64,000 bases of DNA. Origin: Coix lacryma-jobi var. lacryma-jobi. Taxonomy: Eukaryota; Streptophyta; Magnoliopsida; Poales; Poaceae. Both the position numbers and the translations under genes were made by a program. Position 1 is the first letter of the stretch; each line of letters opens with the position of its first letter. The stretch lies in assembly GCA_009763385.1 (NCBI GenBank), contig CM019824.1:143909705-143973704 (forward strand), given 5' to 3'. Positions 43,371 through 54,303 of this stretch are shown here, piece after piece. The notes beneath the pieces were generated by a model. It was not told where the DNA came from and ran no database searches. It was given only the letters and a program-made list of their open reading frames with translations.

Positions 43371-45992
43371 ATGGATCGCAGCGTGGCCAAACCACCATTT
43401 TTCGATGGGACGAACTATGCGTATTGGAAGATACGCATGTCGGCCTATCTGCAGAGTATGGGTGCTTCCATCTGGGATATTTGCAACTCTGCCGATTATG
43501 TGGTCTTGGCTGCTCGTGTGACTCAGCGTCAGATCGATGATCACGATGCCAATAGCCGAGCCCGTAATGCTCTTTTCTCATGCTTGAGCATGACGGAGTT
43601 TGATCGCGTTTCTCACCTCGCTACGGCTTGGGAGATTTCGGCATCCCTCATGCGTTTCCATGAGGGAACCTCTCAAGTCAAAACCCGTCTCTACGAGTCG
43701 CACAAGCGAGAGTACGAGAACTTTCGACATATGCCTGGCGAGAGCATAGAGAGTTTATTCGCTCGCTTTCAGGTGATTGTCAACAGGATGAGGGCTAACA
43801 AGGAGTTGTTGCCTTTCGACGATCATGAGAGAGCTTTGAAGCTTTTGCATACTCTCGATCGGTCAGTGTGGGATTCCAAGGTTCAGGCGATCATCGAATC
43901 GCCTAACTATGAGACCCTCACATGCGACGAGCTCTTCAGTAAGCTCAAGTCCAGTGAGATTGATGCCATGGCGAGGGCTTCTTATGAAAATCCTTCTGGC
44001 CCGTCGATGGCTTTGCTTTCTGGCTCTTCTGCTAACCCCTCTGGAGGTTTTGCACTCTCTTCTCTCTTTTCTGTCACAGAGGAGCAGCTGGAGTCTTTGG
44101 GGGATGACGAGTTGGCTATGCTCGCCAACCGGTTCTCGCGGTTCCACAACAACCGCATGAACCGTCGCCGCGGAGGAGGACGCTCAGGATGCTTTGAGTG
44201 CGGCGACCCCAACCACTTCATCGCCAATTGCCCGAAGAAGAACAACCAGACCTTCGGCAAGGCGGATCATGAGCACAAGTACGACTCTAGCAAGCACAAG
44301 GAGAAGTACGTCCCCGCGAAGCACAAGCGGAAGGGCGGCTTCGACAAGGAGTACATCAAGACGAAGTACTTGGAGAAGGCCCAGGCTGAGCAGCGTGCTT
44401 TCTTCGCCAGGCTCAGCGATGTCGACGACTCGGATGACGACTCCGCTGCCTCCAGCGACGACGAGTCCGAGAAGAAGAAGAGGATCGAGGACAAGCTGAA
44501 TGGCCTCTGCTTCTTCACCGACGACGACAGCTCCTGCACCATGGCCCTCGGCAAGGAGGTCGACGGCGAGCTGGTGGACACTCCTCGGAACGACGACGAC
44601 GACGACGACACCTCCCAGGTATCTCAGACCCCCGACGAGCTTTCTGCTGAGGTCGAGAAGCTTACTGTCGCGCTCCTTAGTCCGGATAAGTTGCTTAGGC
44701 GTGCTGCTAGAGAGCGCAAGGAGTTTAGGCAGAAGCGGGTGGATACGGTGAAGGAACTTGAATCTGTCAAGTCCACCATAGTTGTTACCGATGAGGAGGA
44801 GTGTGAGATGTGCACCACACACATGACTGACCTTCTCACTTTGAGAGGTAAGTATGTGGCGTTGGTAGGAGAGGTGGATGAGCTGAAGGCTAGATCCTCG
44901 CTGTTGGGTGCGTGCAAGTCTTGTGCTGGCTTGCAAACCGAGTTGGCAGAGAAGAATGCCAAGATTGTGTCTCTTGAGAAGGCCAGCTTGGGTAGCACTT
45001 GTGTGTCCAGGTGTGTTTTGTGTGAGGGCCTGGAGATGGAGATAGCCAATGTGAAGCATGACAAGATGCAAACCGAGGAGGAAAACACATACCTTCGGAC
45101 CATCTTGTCATGGGTGTCTTGTGGTGAGCCGCAGCTTGGGATGATGATCTCCCAATTCAAGCGTGCTGCAGGAGGTCCAGGTGGCTTTGCTCAGGGTGTT
45201 GATGTTTCATCTTTTGGTAAGATTGGAGAGTCGAGTGGTCTTAACCCATGTGAGAAGCCCAACTCCACCACTACTCCCAAACTTACAAAGATTCCACCCA
45301 AATAGCCTCTCAAGCCCAACACCAAGGATGGTGTGTTTGTTGAACCTCCGAGAGCTCCACCCAAGAAGCAGACCTGGCATCCCAAGCCCAACCACCTGAA
45401 AAACAAGTTGGACACCATGCCACCCATCCAGGAGGAGCTTATGCCACAGAATGGCAAAGTGATCCACACCCACTACCGTGAGTACCAACAACCCCCTTTG
45501 AGAGCGGTGAGGTACCATTGTGAGCACTGTGGCCGAAATGGACACTTGAGCGAGTTTTGCTTTCGGCGCAAGAGAGAGGCGCGCCGTGCAAGGGAGATGA
45601 ACAACCCGGACATGTACCATCCTTTCCATGATGTACATGTGTCGAACGTTCAGAGGCATGCTGCTAGGCCTAGAGGTCCAAAACCTCAAGTTCCTAGGCC
45701 TAGGCCGCGTGGAGGTCGTACCCGGCGGGAGCCTACAGTTGTAGGTTATGGACCCCATGGCGGTGGCTTTGTAGTTGAGCGTTTTCCTCCACCGCGTTTT
45801 GAGTATCGCGATGGATGCTCCTCCCTTAGCGGACCACGTTTTCCTCAACGTGGTGATCCCTCTTCTCGTAGGCGTGCTAGGAATGGTTTTTCTGATAACC
45901 GTTCTTTTGAGCAGCCGACCCAACACTGGTATTCTCCATACTTCACTAACCCCAGTGTTGGCCCGTATGCTCACCCTATGTCTTTTTATTGA
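43371..45992 (+). pseudogene. gag: Element D gag, one stop codon
   Basis: ATG at 43371 (MDRSVAKPPFFDGTNYAYW), 873 codons to the TGA at 45990-45992, broken only by TAG at 45303 (GAG in C). The N-terminal DUF4219/UBN2 capsid-like domain covers about residues 1-230; CCHC knuckle CFECGDPNHFIANC at about 274; a Lys-rich then Asp/Ser-rich linker; a coiled coil with CEMC, CKSC and CVLC pairs; the conserved EENTYLRTILSWVSCGEPQLG block; second knuckle CEHCGRNGHLSEFC at about 717; and a Pro/Arg/Gly-rich tail. The last codons overlap the pol start region in TGATG. Confidence 0.92.
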
Positions 45993-48900
45993 TGTAGGTA
46001 AAACGATTGGAGAATGTTTGGTAGGTGGATTCCGGGTGTTCGAGGCACATGACCGGAAACGCCAAGTGGTTCTCCAGTCTTAGTCCGGTCGCCGAAAAGG
46101 AGTTTATCACCTTCGGCGACAGTAGCAAAGGTAAGGTATTGTCTCGTGGGTCGGTGCGAGTTAATGAGCACTTTGTGTTGCGCGATGTTGCTCTTGTTTC
46201 TAACTTGCATTTTAATCTTCTTTCTGTTTCACAACTTTTTGATGATGACTATGAGATTCGTTTTAAACCGAATCTCAGTCGCATTTTGGACCCTTAGGGC
46301 AATCTTGTTTGTGTGATTTCGCCCTTTGGTAAAGTCTTTCGTGCGGATTTCTCGGAATCGTTTGGCATTTCTCGTTGTCTTTTGGTTGGACCTTCCTCCT
46401 CTGATCTTTGGAAGTGGCATAGGAGACTTGGTCACCTGAGCTTCGACTTGCTTGCAAGACTTAGTTCACTTGGCTTAATCCGAGGATTGCCCAAGTTGTC
46501 CATGGAGAAGGATCTTATTTGCCATTCTTGTAGACATGGGAAGATGGTTGCCGCTCCCCACCATCCAGTGACTCAGGTCATGACTAAGCGCCCTGGAGAG
46601 CTTTTGCACATGGACCTTGTTGGTCCGGCTCGGGTGAGCTCGGTTGGGGGGAAGTGGTATGTGCTTGTTGTTGTTGACGATTTTTCGAGATATCCGTGGG
46701 TCTTCTTTTTAGCTTAGAAGACCGAGATTTTCTCTTTTGCTCGCAACCTGATTTTGCGTCTTCAGAACGAGTTCCCTTTGAACTCGATGCGAGCTATTAG
46801 GAGTGATAATGGTTCCGAATTTAAGAATTCAGATTTTGAGAAGTTTTGTAACTCTTTGGGTTTAGAGCATCAGTTTCCTTCCCCCAACACACCGCCCCAG
46901 AATGGTGTTGTAGAGAGAAAAAATCGGACCCTTGTAGAGATGGCCAGGACGATGCTCGATGAGCATAGGACTCCTAGGCGATATTGGGCCGAAGCTATGA
47001 GCACTACATGCTATATTTCCAATCGCATTTTTCTCCGAGCTTTCTTGAAAAAGGCTTCTTATGAGTTGCATTTTGGAAAACTGCCCAAGGTGAGTTACTT
47101 TAGAGTTTTTGGTTGTCATTGTTTTATACTAAAAAAGGGCAACTTGGACAAGTTTGAGTCTCGTTCTTCTGACGGTGTGTTTTTGGGTTATGGCACTCAT
47201 ACTCGAGCTTATCGTGTACTTAACCTTGACACTAACCGAGTCATGGAGACATCCGATGTCACCTTCGACGAGACCATGGTTTGTCCTTCTACTCGTTTTG
47301 AGCGTGCAGGTGATCATGAGGTTGGTGAGCCTCTTTTTGATGACGAGGACGAGAGTGCTGAAGGTATGGATTATCCAGCACCCCCTCCACCTGTTGTACC
47401 GCAAGGAGCGGCTTCTACTATGACTCACGGCCCCGACACCTCTTCCTCATGGGGGTCGTGGGATCCGCCACCTCGAGCGGTACCCTTTGTACCTGAGGAG
47501 GCGCCAGCTGCTATTGAGGGGGGGATCACTTCTGCACGGGAGGCGCCATGACATATCCAGCGCCAACACCCCCCTCAGCAGATGATCGACAACATTGACG
47601 AACGTGTCACTCGGTCTAGGTCTCAAATCTCTCACTTTGCTCATTTTGCTTTTGTTGCTGATTTTGAGCCCCGAGATGTTGGACACGCTTTGATGGATCC
47701 GGATTGGGTCAATGCCATGCATGAGGAGTTAGAAAATTTTGAAAGAAATCGGGTTTGGGTTTTGGTTCCTCTTCCTCCTGATTGTCATCCTATTGGGACA
47801 AAATGGGTTTTCAAAAACAAACAAGGAGAGGATGGCCATGTTGTGAGAAACAAGGCCAGACTAGTAGCCCAGGGGTATAGTCAGAAGGAGGGGATAGACT
47901 ATGAGGAGACTTTTGCTCATGTAGCTCGTTTGGAGGCAATTAGGATACTCTTGGCTTTTGCTGCATCCAAAGGTTTCAAACTTTTTCAAATGGATGTCAA
48001 GAGTGCCTTCTTAAACGGCTACATAGAAGAGGAGGTGTATGTGAGACAACCCCCCAGTTTCGAAAATCCCAAGTTTCCAAACCATGTTTTTAAACTCTAC
48101 AAAGCCTTATATGGTTTGAAACAAGCCCCTAGAGCCTGGTATGATAGGTTGAAAACCTTTTTGCTTACTAAGGGTTTTAAAATGGGATGTGTGGATAAAA
48201 CGCTCTTTCTCCTCAAGCAAGGCAAAGACACTCTCTTGGTCCAGATTTACGTGGATGATATCATTTTTGTTGGTTCTTCTCACGCTTTGGTTGCAAAGTT
48301 TGCAGACACTATGAGCAGGGAGTTCGAGATGAGCATGATGGGTGAGTTGACGTTTTTTCTCGGGTTGCAAATCAAGCAATCCCGGGAAGAGACGTTCGTG
48401 CACCAGGGTAAGTATACCAAGGACATCTTGAAGAAATTTGATATGGGTGAGGTCAAGCCTCTTCCAACACCCATGTCGACCACGACGGCCCTGGATGCGG
48501 ATGTGGATGGAGAAGCCGTGGACCAGAAGGAGTACCGAAGTATGATCGGGTCGCTGCTATACCTGACGGCGACATGCCCGGACATCCAGTTCGCGGTGTG
48601 TCTTTGCGCGCGATTTCAGTCGTCGCCGCGCACCTCGCACTGTCAGGCAGTCAAGCGCATAATGAGGTACTTATCCTTCACTCCTGAGTTTGGGATCTGG
48701 TATTCTGCTTCCTCTACCCTCTCCCATTGCGGTTATTCTGATGCCGATTTTGTTGGTTGCCGTATTGATCGCAAGTCCACTTCCGGGACTTGCCAGTTTG
48801 TTGGCTCTTCTCTTGTATCGTGGTCTTCTCGCAAGCAGTCTAGTGTCGCCCAGTCTACCACGGAGGCTGAGTATGTTGCTGCGGCTAGCTGCTGTTCCCA

Positions 48901-49192
48901 GTTACTCTGGATGATGGCCACTTTGCGTGATTTTGGTCTGAGCTTTTCTCATGTTCCTTTGCTTTGTGACAGCACGAGTGCTATTAGCGTTGCAAAGAAC
49001 CCCGTGCTGCACTCGAAGACCAAACACATTGATGTGCGCTTTCATTTTCTGTGAGACCACTATGAGAAGGGTGATATCGACCTTCACCATGTTGATACTC
49101 ATCATCAGTTGGCTGATACTTTCACCAAGCCTTTGGACCAATCAACTTTTGCTAGGTTGAGAGGTGAGCTTGGTGTGTGTTTCCCCTTTTAG
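45993..49192 (+). pseudogene. pol: Element D pol: protease, integrase, RT, RNase H, four stop codons
   Basis: One frame, -1 relative to gag, with stops at 46295 (CAG in C), 46715 (GAG in C), 47549 and 49052 (both CGA in C). Order: protease DSGCSRHMTG; GAG-pre-integrase WHRRLGHLSF; integrase core in HMDLVGP, RSDNGSEF and GVVERKNRTL; RT with MDVKSAFLNG, YGLKQAPRAWYDRL and YVDDIIF; RNase H with YSDADFVG, STTEAEY and KHIDVRFHF; end GVCFPF and TAG at 49190-49192. All catalytic motifs are present, so only the stop codons silence it. Confidence 0.92.
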
Positions 49193-49398
49193 ATGGGGGA
49201 AACATTTTGGTTCTTGTGTCATAAACTGACCATTTTTCATTTGTCTTGTTTTTCTTTTGGTTTAGTCTTTTTGCATACGCTTTTACATTCTGAGCTTCAT
49301 GTATATAATCTTTAGAATGTAATTATGCTCTGTTTAGTATGCTCCGATGCTATATGTTGATGCTTGTAGCTTATGCCCTTTCTGATCACTAATACATG
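49193..49398 (+). other. Start of the element D 3' noncoding region
   Basis: Matches 32814-33030 of element C until ACATG, where element B begins. ACATG (49394-49398) is the presumed left target duplication of B. Confidence 0.8.
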
Positions 49399-49875
49399 TG
49401 AGAACACAAGGTTGATATGTGCCCTTGTGGTTCCTTTCCTGAGTGATGAGTGATCGATCAACGGGCAACATGTCTCTTGGCTATGTTGATGTGCAGGTGC
49501 GGAGCTCGGACAGTGGTCGAAGGTGAGGTGAAGGTCAAGTGGGGACGTGCCGTGCCGACGGACCGTGAGCGGTGAAGGGCGGACGTGGAGCTTGGACCGA
49601 CGGACCGGGAGACCTGAGGATCAACTGTGGTAGCTGGCACGTGGCGTTGACAAGCAAGAGCACATGGTGATGTGCGGTGCATCGGCCGAGTCGAGAGGAA
49701 GGTGATGGCGTCGTGACACTTGGCGGGAGGCCGAGGAGGATGGTGAATGCACTATGCCCGGCGTGGAGGCTGGACATGCTCCGGCATCGGTGCTGGAACT
49801 CGGGGTGTGCGAACCACATCCCGCCTACGGCACGGGTTCGGTAGCTGAGCCTCGAAAAGCTACCCTCGACGGTTT

Positions 49876-50124
49876 CCGAGTTTGGGCCTCAAAACTCGGG
49901 GTGGCCGGTTTCCGAGTTTGGGCCTCAAAACTCAGCAAGGACGGTTTCCAGGTTTGGGCCTCAAAACCTGGGCGCACGGGTTTCTGAGTTTGGGCCACAA
50001 AACTCAGCCTGAGGACAGGTTTCCCGGTTTCGGCCTCAAAACCGGGGGAAGGCCCAGGTTTCCCGGTTTCGGCCTCAAAACCAGGGGAAGGCCCAGGTTT
50101 CCCGGTTTCGGCCTCAAAACCGGG
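49876..50124 (+). repeat. Hairpin-repeat array in the U3 of element B, first LTR
   Basis: Seven 24-bp inverted repeats start at 49876, 49912, 49948, 49984, 50023, 50062 and 50101: spacing 36, 36, 36, 39, 39, 39 bp. Arms, in order: CCGAGTTT/AAACTCGG, CCGAGTTT/AAACTCAG, CCAGGTTT/AAACCTGG, CTGAGTTT/AAACTCAG, then three CCCGGTTT with AAACCGGG, AAACCAGG and AAACCGGG. Loops are GGGCC(T/A)CA in the first four and CGGCCTCA in the last three. Confidence 0.95.
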
Positions 50125-50381
50125 GGGAGGTCCGCAAAAAGGATGGTCGACGCGTGGCGGCGTGGAGAGGCTGGCGCGGAGGCGAGGCTATCCACGAGGT
50201 AGGCGCGGCGGTCGACTGGGCGGCACGTGGCGGCATCCTGAGGCTTGCGTCGAGGCGAAGCTAAGGATGAGGAAGGCGCGTGGCCGTCAGATCAACTATC
50301 GGCAGAGTTGGATCGGGATACCCCTAGGGTTGGCCGCTTCGCTCGTGTATCTAGGGGTAGTAAGGGGATTATTGTATTAGG

Positions 50382-50392
50382 CTATAAATAAG
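50382..50392 (+). promoter_or_regulatory. TATA box in element B first LTR
   Basis: CTATAAATAAG, about 260 bp after the hairpin array, followed by a C/T-rich stretch CTCCTCTCCCTC suited to a start site. The same box is at 60268-60278. Confidence 0.75.
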
Positions 50393-50979
50393 AGAGGCAC
50401 CCCTCCTCTCCCTCTATCCTTGCAGTCATTTGTTCCTGAGCTCTCTCTCTCTCTAGCCCTCGCTTAGGTTCTAATCATACCTCGCTGCAAGCGATCCGCA
50501 GAGACGGGAATCATACCTCTGTGTATTTGAATCTTTTGAGGAAACGAGACTGTATTCTCGTTGTCTCCTCATGTGGAGGAATTTCGGCTGAAATCAAATC
50601 GTGTTCTGTGTTTTCACGTTTTGGTTTTTCATCTCTTGGAGATTTGCCTCGTTCTCCCTCTTCGCGAGATGATTTTCGATTCCACTTGAATCAATTTGTT
50701 CTTGGTCGTGAGCCCCTTCTTTCTACTGAAGGAATTCTCTCCTAACCTCACGAATCAATAGATCGGGTTGATTTGGTGTTCGTTCTTCGTTCTTTCCCCT
50801 TTTACGGTGATCCACGAATCTCTCATGATTGACTTGGTTTGGTGCGATGATTTCCTAGGATTAGCACCCCAATACATAGAGGATCACCTGGGGGAAGTTT
50901 GATCGAAGCCTCTTTTGATTTGGTGAAGTTTCGATTGATTTGCCTTTTGTCCCGAGCAGTTTTTCTGCTCTCTGATCAT

Positions 50980-51243
50980 CCGCGGACAGTCCGCGCCCCC
51001 AGCGGCGGACAGTCCGGGGATCGGGGTTGGTCAGGCCAGTCAGGCGCAGTCCCCTGATTGTTCACTGTCAAGTGAACTGCGGACAGTCCGCGGTACAAAC
51101 CCGCGGACAGTCCGAGACCTGTCCAGCAGACTTGCAGCGCTGTTGAGTTTCTGTGTTTTTGCCGGCGGACAGTCCGGCTCCCAGTCGCGGACAGTCCGGG
51201 ACTTAACGGCGGACAGTCCGGGACTCTGACCGCGGACAGTCCG
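50980..51243 (+). repeat. CGGACAGTCCG palindrome array in element B, first LTR
   Basis: Eight copies of (G)CGGACAGTCCG(C), mostly exact, between 50980 and 51243, in the transcribed leader part of the LTR. Confidence 0.92.
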
Positions 51244-51485
51244 TGAATCTACTGATTGTGCTGTTTTGCTCCGTGGCTTTGGCAGTTGGTTTTGGGGTTT
51301 CTCCGGAGGTTCCGCTGTACCACTAGGACATCTCCTAGGGTATCCACCTACTCGTAGGTCGTGAACTCTCTGGTCGTTTCAAGTCTTGGCTTTTGGGTGA
51401 CTTTCTGGAACAAGGGTCATACTATTCACGAGTTGAATTTGAGGCTCCCATTCACCCTCCCTCTGGTCGCTAATCCGGTCCTTCA

Positions 51486-51503
51486 ATTGGTATCGGAGCC
51501 GGT
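51486..51503 (+). other. Element B primer-binding site, first copy
   Basis: ATTGGTATCGGAGCCGG follows the LTR end; initiator methionine tRNA type. Confidence 0.9.
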
Positions 51504-51548
51504 TAAGGATCTCTCCTACCTTAATCAGTTTCGGATCCTAAGGGCGAC

Positions 51549-54303
51549 ATGGAACGAGGGAACAGCAAGGCTCCTTGGTTCGATGGAACGAACTATCCCT
51601 ATTGGAAGATTCGGATGTGTGCTTATCTTAACAGCATCGGATCTTCTGTCTGGGAGATATGTGAGAACGCTGAATACGTAGTCCTTGCGGCTCGTGTGGG
51701 TCAGATCCAGATTGACCAACACGAGGCCAACTCCAAGGCTCATAATGCTCTTCTAGCCAGCCTCTCCCTTCCTGAGTTCGAACGTATCTCTGAGCTTGAG
51801 ACGGCACGAGAGATCTGGGTGAAGCTTCAAAGCTATCACGAGGGGACCGCTCAGGTCAAGACCAGACTCTTCGAGACCTACAAGCGAGAGTACGAGAACT
51901 TTGTTCAGTTGGAGGGAGAGACGATTGACGCTATGTTCGCTCGTTTCCAGACGATCGTGAACAAGATGCGTGCCAATCGGGCCAACCTACCCTATGACGA
52001 TCATGAGAGGGCTCTCAAGTTGCTATATGCCCTGGATCGGAGGGTATGGGAGGTGAAGGTGTCGACCATCATTGAGTCTCCTGCTTACGACACCCTCACC
52101 GTAGACGAGCTGTTCAGCAAGCTTAAGTCCACCGAGATCGATCACCTGACTCAGGCCAAGCTGAAGAACCCATCTTCACACACCATGGCTTTGGTCTCAG
52201 GAACAGGTGGATCGACTTTCTCTGCTGACGCTTCACCTCCTCTTGTTGCTTTGTGTTCTTTGCATACAGTCACGGAGGAGCAGTTGGAGGCGCTTGGAGA
52301 TGACGAGCTCGCCCTCGCCATCACCCGGTTCTCGCGGTTTCACAACAACCGCCTGAATCGCCGGTGTGGTGGCACACGCGAGGGCTGCTACAAGTGTGGT
52401 GATCTAGACCACTTCATGGCGAACTGCCCCAAGAATGACAAGAACTTCCCCGGCAAGAACCACAACTTCAGGCGCAAGGGCAAGCCGGAGAACAAGGCCG
52501 ATAAGAAGAAGAAGAATGGCTTCTACCGCCAGGAGGACATGGAGAAGGCTTTCGACGCCGGCAAGCGTGCCTTCCTCGCCACTATCGGCGATGGCGAGAA
52601 GACCTCCGATGGCGACTCCAGCGACGACGAGTCCGAGCACAAGATGGAGGATCGCTTCAACGGACTCTGCTTCTTTGGCAAATCCTCCAAGGGCTTATGC
52701 ACCATGGCCTTGGATGAAGAGGACTGCAAGCACCAGGCAGAGGACGTTGATGACGCCCACAGCGACGACGACGACAGCGCTTCCGTGGTATCAAACTCTT
52801 CTGAAGTTGATCGTCTCATTGATGAGCGGGATAGGTTTGCGGATTTAGTCCTTGTCCTGGAGAAGAGGCTTATGCAAGTTTTCCAAGAGCGCGGTGAGTT
52901 TAAGGCTAAGATGAAAGAGGCGCGTAAGGAGCTTGAGTTCGCCAGGTCCGAGGTGAAGGTAGCCGATGTGGAGGAGTGTGAGGAGTGCATGATGCATATG
53001 ACAAACTTTGCCACCCTGCAAACCAAGTATGCCTCTTTGATTGAGGTGTACGATGAGCTGAAGAGTAGGCTAGACTTGGTGGGTGATTGCAAAGAGTGTC
53101 CCTCCCTGAAGGAAGAGCTGGAGGAAGTGAAGGCTAAGTCTTCTTTGCTTGGTGCGTGCAAGCTTTGCCCTAGCTTGCGAACTGAGTTGGCAGCAGTTAA
53201 TGCCAAGCTTGCTGAAGCCTTGAAGGCCAGCTCAGTTAGCACCTTGTCTGCTCCATGTGAGCGATGCGTGGGGATGGAGCTTGAGATTGCCAACTGTCGA
53301 CATGATAGGATGCAAACCGAGGAGGAAAACACATACCTTCGGTCCATCCTGAGTTGGGTGTCATGCAGTGAGCCACAGTTGGGCATGATGATCAGTCAGT
53401 TCAAGAGGGGAACTGATTGCTCAGGAGTAGGCTTTACTTCAGGTGGGAAGGGCGCTAGTACCTTTGGTAAGATCGGTGAGTTTAGCGGAGTGAACCCGAG
53501 TGAGAAACCATCCGCTATCCCTAAGCTTACCAAGATCACCCCACCTGAGCCTCCCAAGCCTATCACCAAGGATGGCATCCTTGATGAACCTCCCAAGGCT
53601 CCACCTCGCAAGCAAGTGTGGGTTCCCAAACCTAACCATCTTAGGAACACACTTGACACCCTTCCTGACGTCTCTAGTGATCCCCTTCCGAAGGGCAAGC
53701 AGCCAGCCAGAGTGAACAACCCTCGCAACCATAGGAACCAACAACCCAAGAGAGTGGTGAGGTTCGAGTGCGAGTACTGTCACCGTGAGGGTCACCTAGC
53801 TGAGTTTTGCTTTCGGAGGATGAGAGACGCTAGGAAGGAGTTGGAGCTGAACAACCAGGCCAGGCACCACCCTCTCCATGGTGTGCAAGGTCGGGGAGTT
53901 CAGAGGCAGGGCGCTGGACCTGGAGGTGCACCCCCCTCAGGTTGCTAGGCCCCAGGCAGCTAGACCACAGGGTGGTGGTCGTGCCCGTCGCGGTTCCGGT
54001 CATCCTCAATACAATCGGGAGCCGAGTGTAAGAGGCTTTGCTGCTCAGTCCCATAGTGGACCACCTTTTCAGTATGGTGGTGATCGCTTTGCTCAGATGG
54101 GACAGGTAGGTCAGTTTGGAGATTTTCCGTTCCATAGCGGACCACCCTTTCAGGTTGGTGGTGATCGCTATCCACCCATGGGACGAGGACAGTTTGGTGT
54201 TGCTACTAACACTTTTTCTGGGCCTATGACATAGCACTGGTATCCTTCTCAGTATACTAACCCCAGTGTTGTGCCATATGCTCACTTCCTGCCCTTCTAT
54301 TGA
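51549..54303 (+). pseudogene. gag: Element B gag, first copy, frameshifted at a C run
   Basis: ATG at 51549 (MERGNSKAPWFDGTNYPYW). The first 799 codons are open; a frameshift at the six-C run 53931-53936 ends the frame at once, while the next frame carries the expected tail (RPQGGGRARRG, FQYGGDRFAQ), with one TAG at 54232, to the TGA at 54301-54303. Domains: DUF4219/UBN2 type gag at 1-230; CCHC knuckle CYKCGDLDHFMANC at about 280; Lys-rich and Asp-rich linkers; a coiled coil punctuated by CxxC pairs at about 477, 514, 537 and 570; EENTYLRSILSWVSC; and second knuckle CEYCHREGHLAEFC at about 741. Forms the particle in intact relatives. Confidence 0.9.

Larger units (their letters stand above)
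41122..49398 (+). mobile_element. Element D: Sirevirus-like Ty1/copia retrotransposon, left part
   Basis: 5' LTR 41122-43307, primer site, gag 43371-45992, pol 45993-49192, and the first 206 bp of the 3' noncoding region, then element B starts at 49399. The rest of D, including its 3' LTR, should lie beyond the window end. D is the best preserved relative of C: no frameshift and no internal deletion were noticed, only single-base stops (one in gag, four in pol). Confidence 0.9.
49399..51485 (+). repeat. Element B first LTR, 2087 bp
   Basis: Starts TGAGAACACAAGG, ends CGGTCCTTCA. Differs from 59285-61371 at about five positions that I could find (for example near 49743, 50031 and 51243). Contains the hairpin array, TATA box and palindrome array. 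Confidence 0.95.

Noticed and set aside
44184..45160. Minus-strand frames of up to 295 codons across element D gag
   Set aside because: They are antisense to a gag gene with recognised domains; hydrophobic Leu/Val-rich content is the mirror of acidic and basic codon runs.
49876..50124. CRISPR-like array (regular repeats and spacers)
   Set aside because: The DNA is clearly plant nuclear; the repeats vary, the 12-15-bp spacers are similar to each other, and the array lies in an LTR. It is reported as a hairpin array instead.
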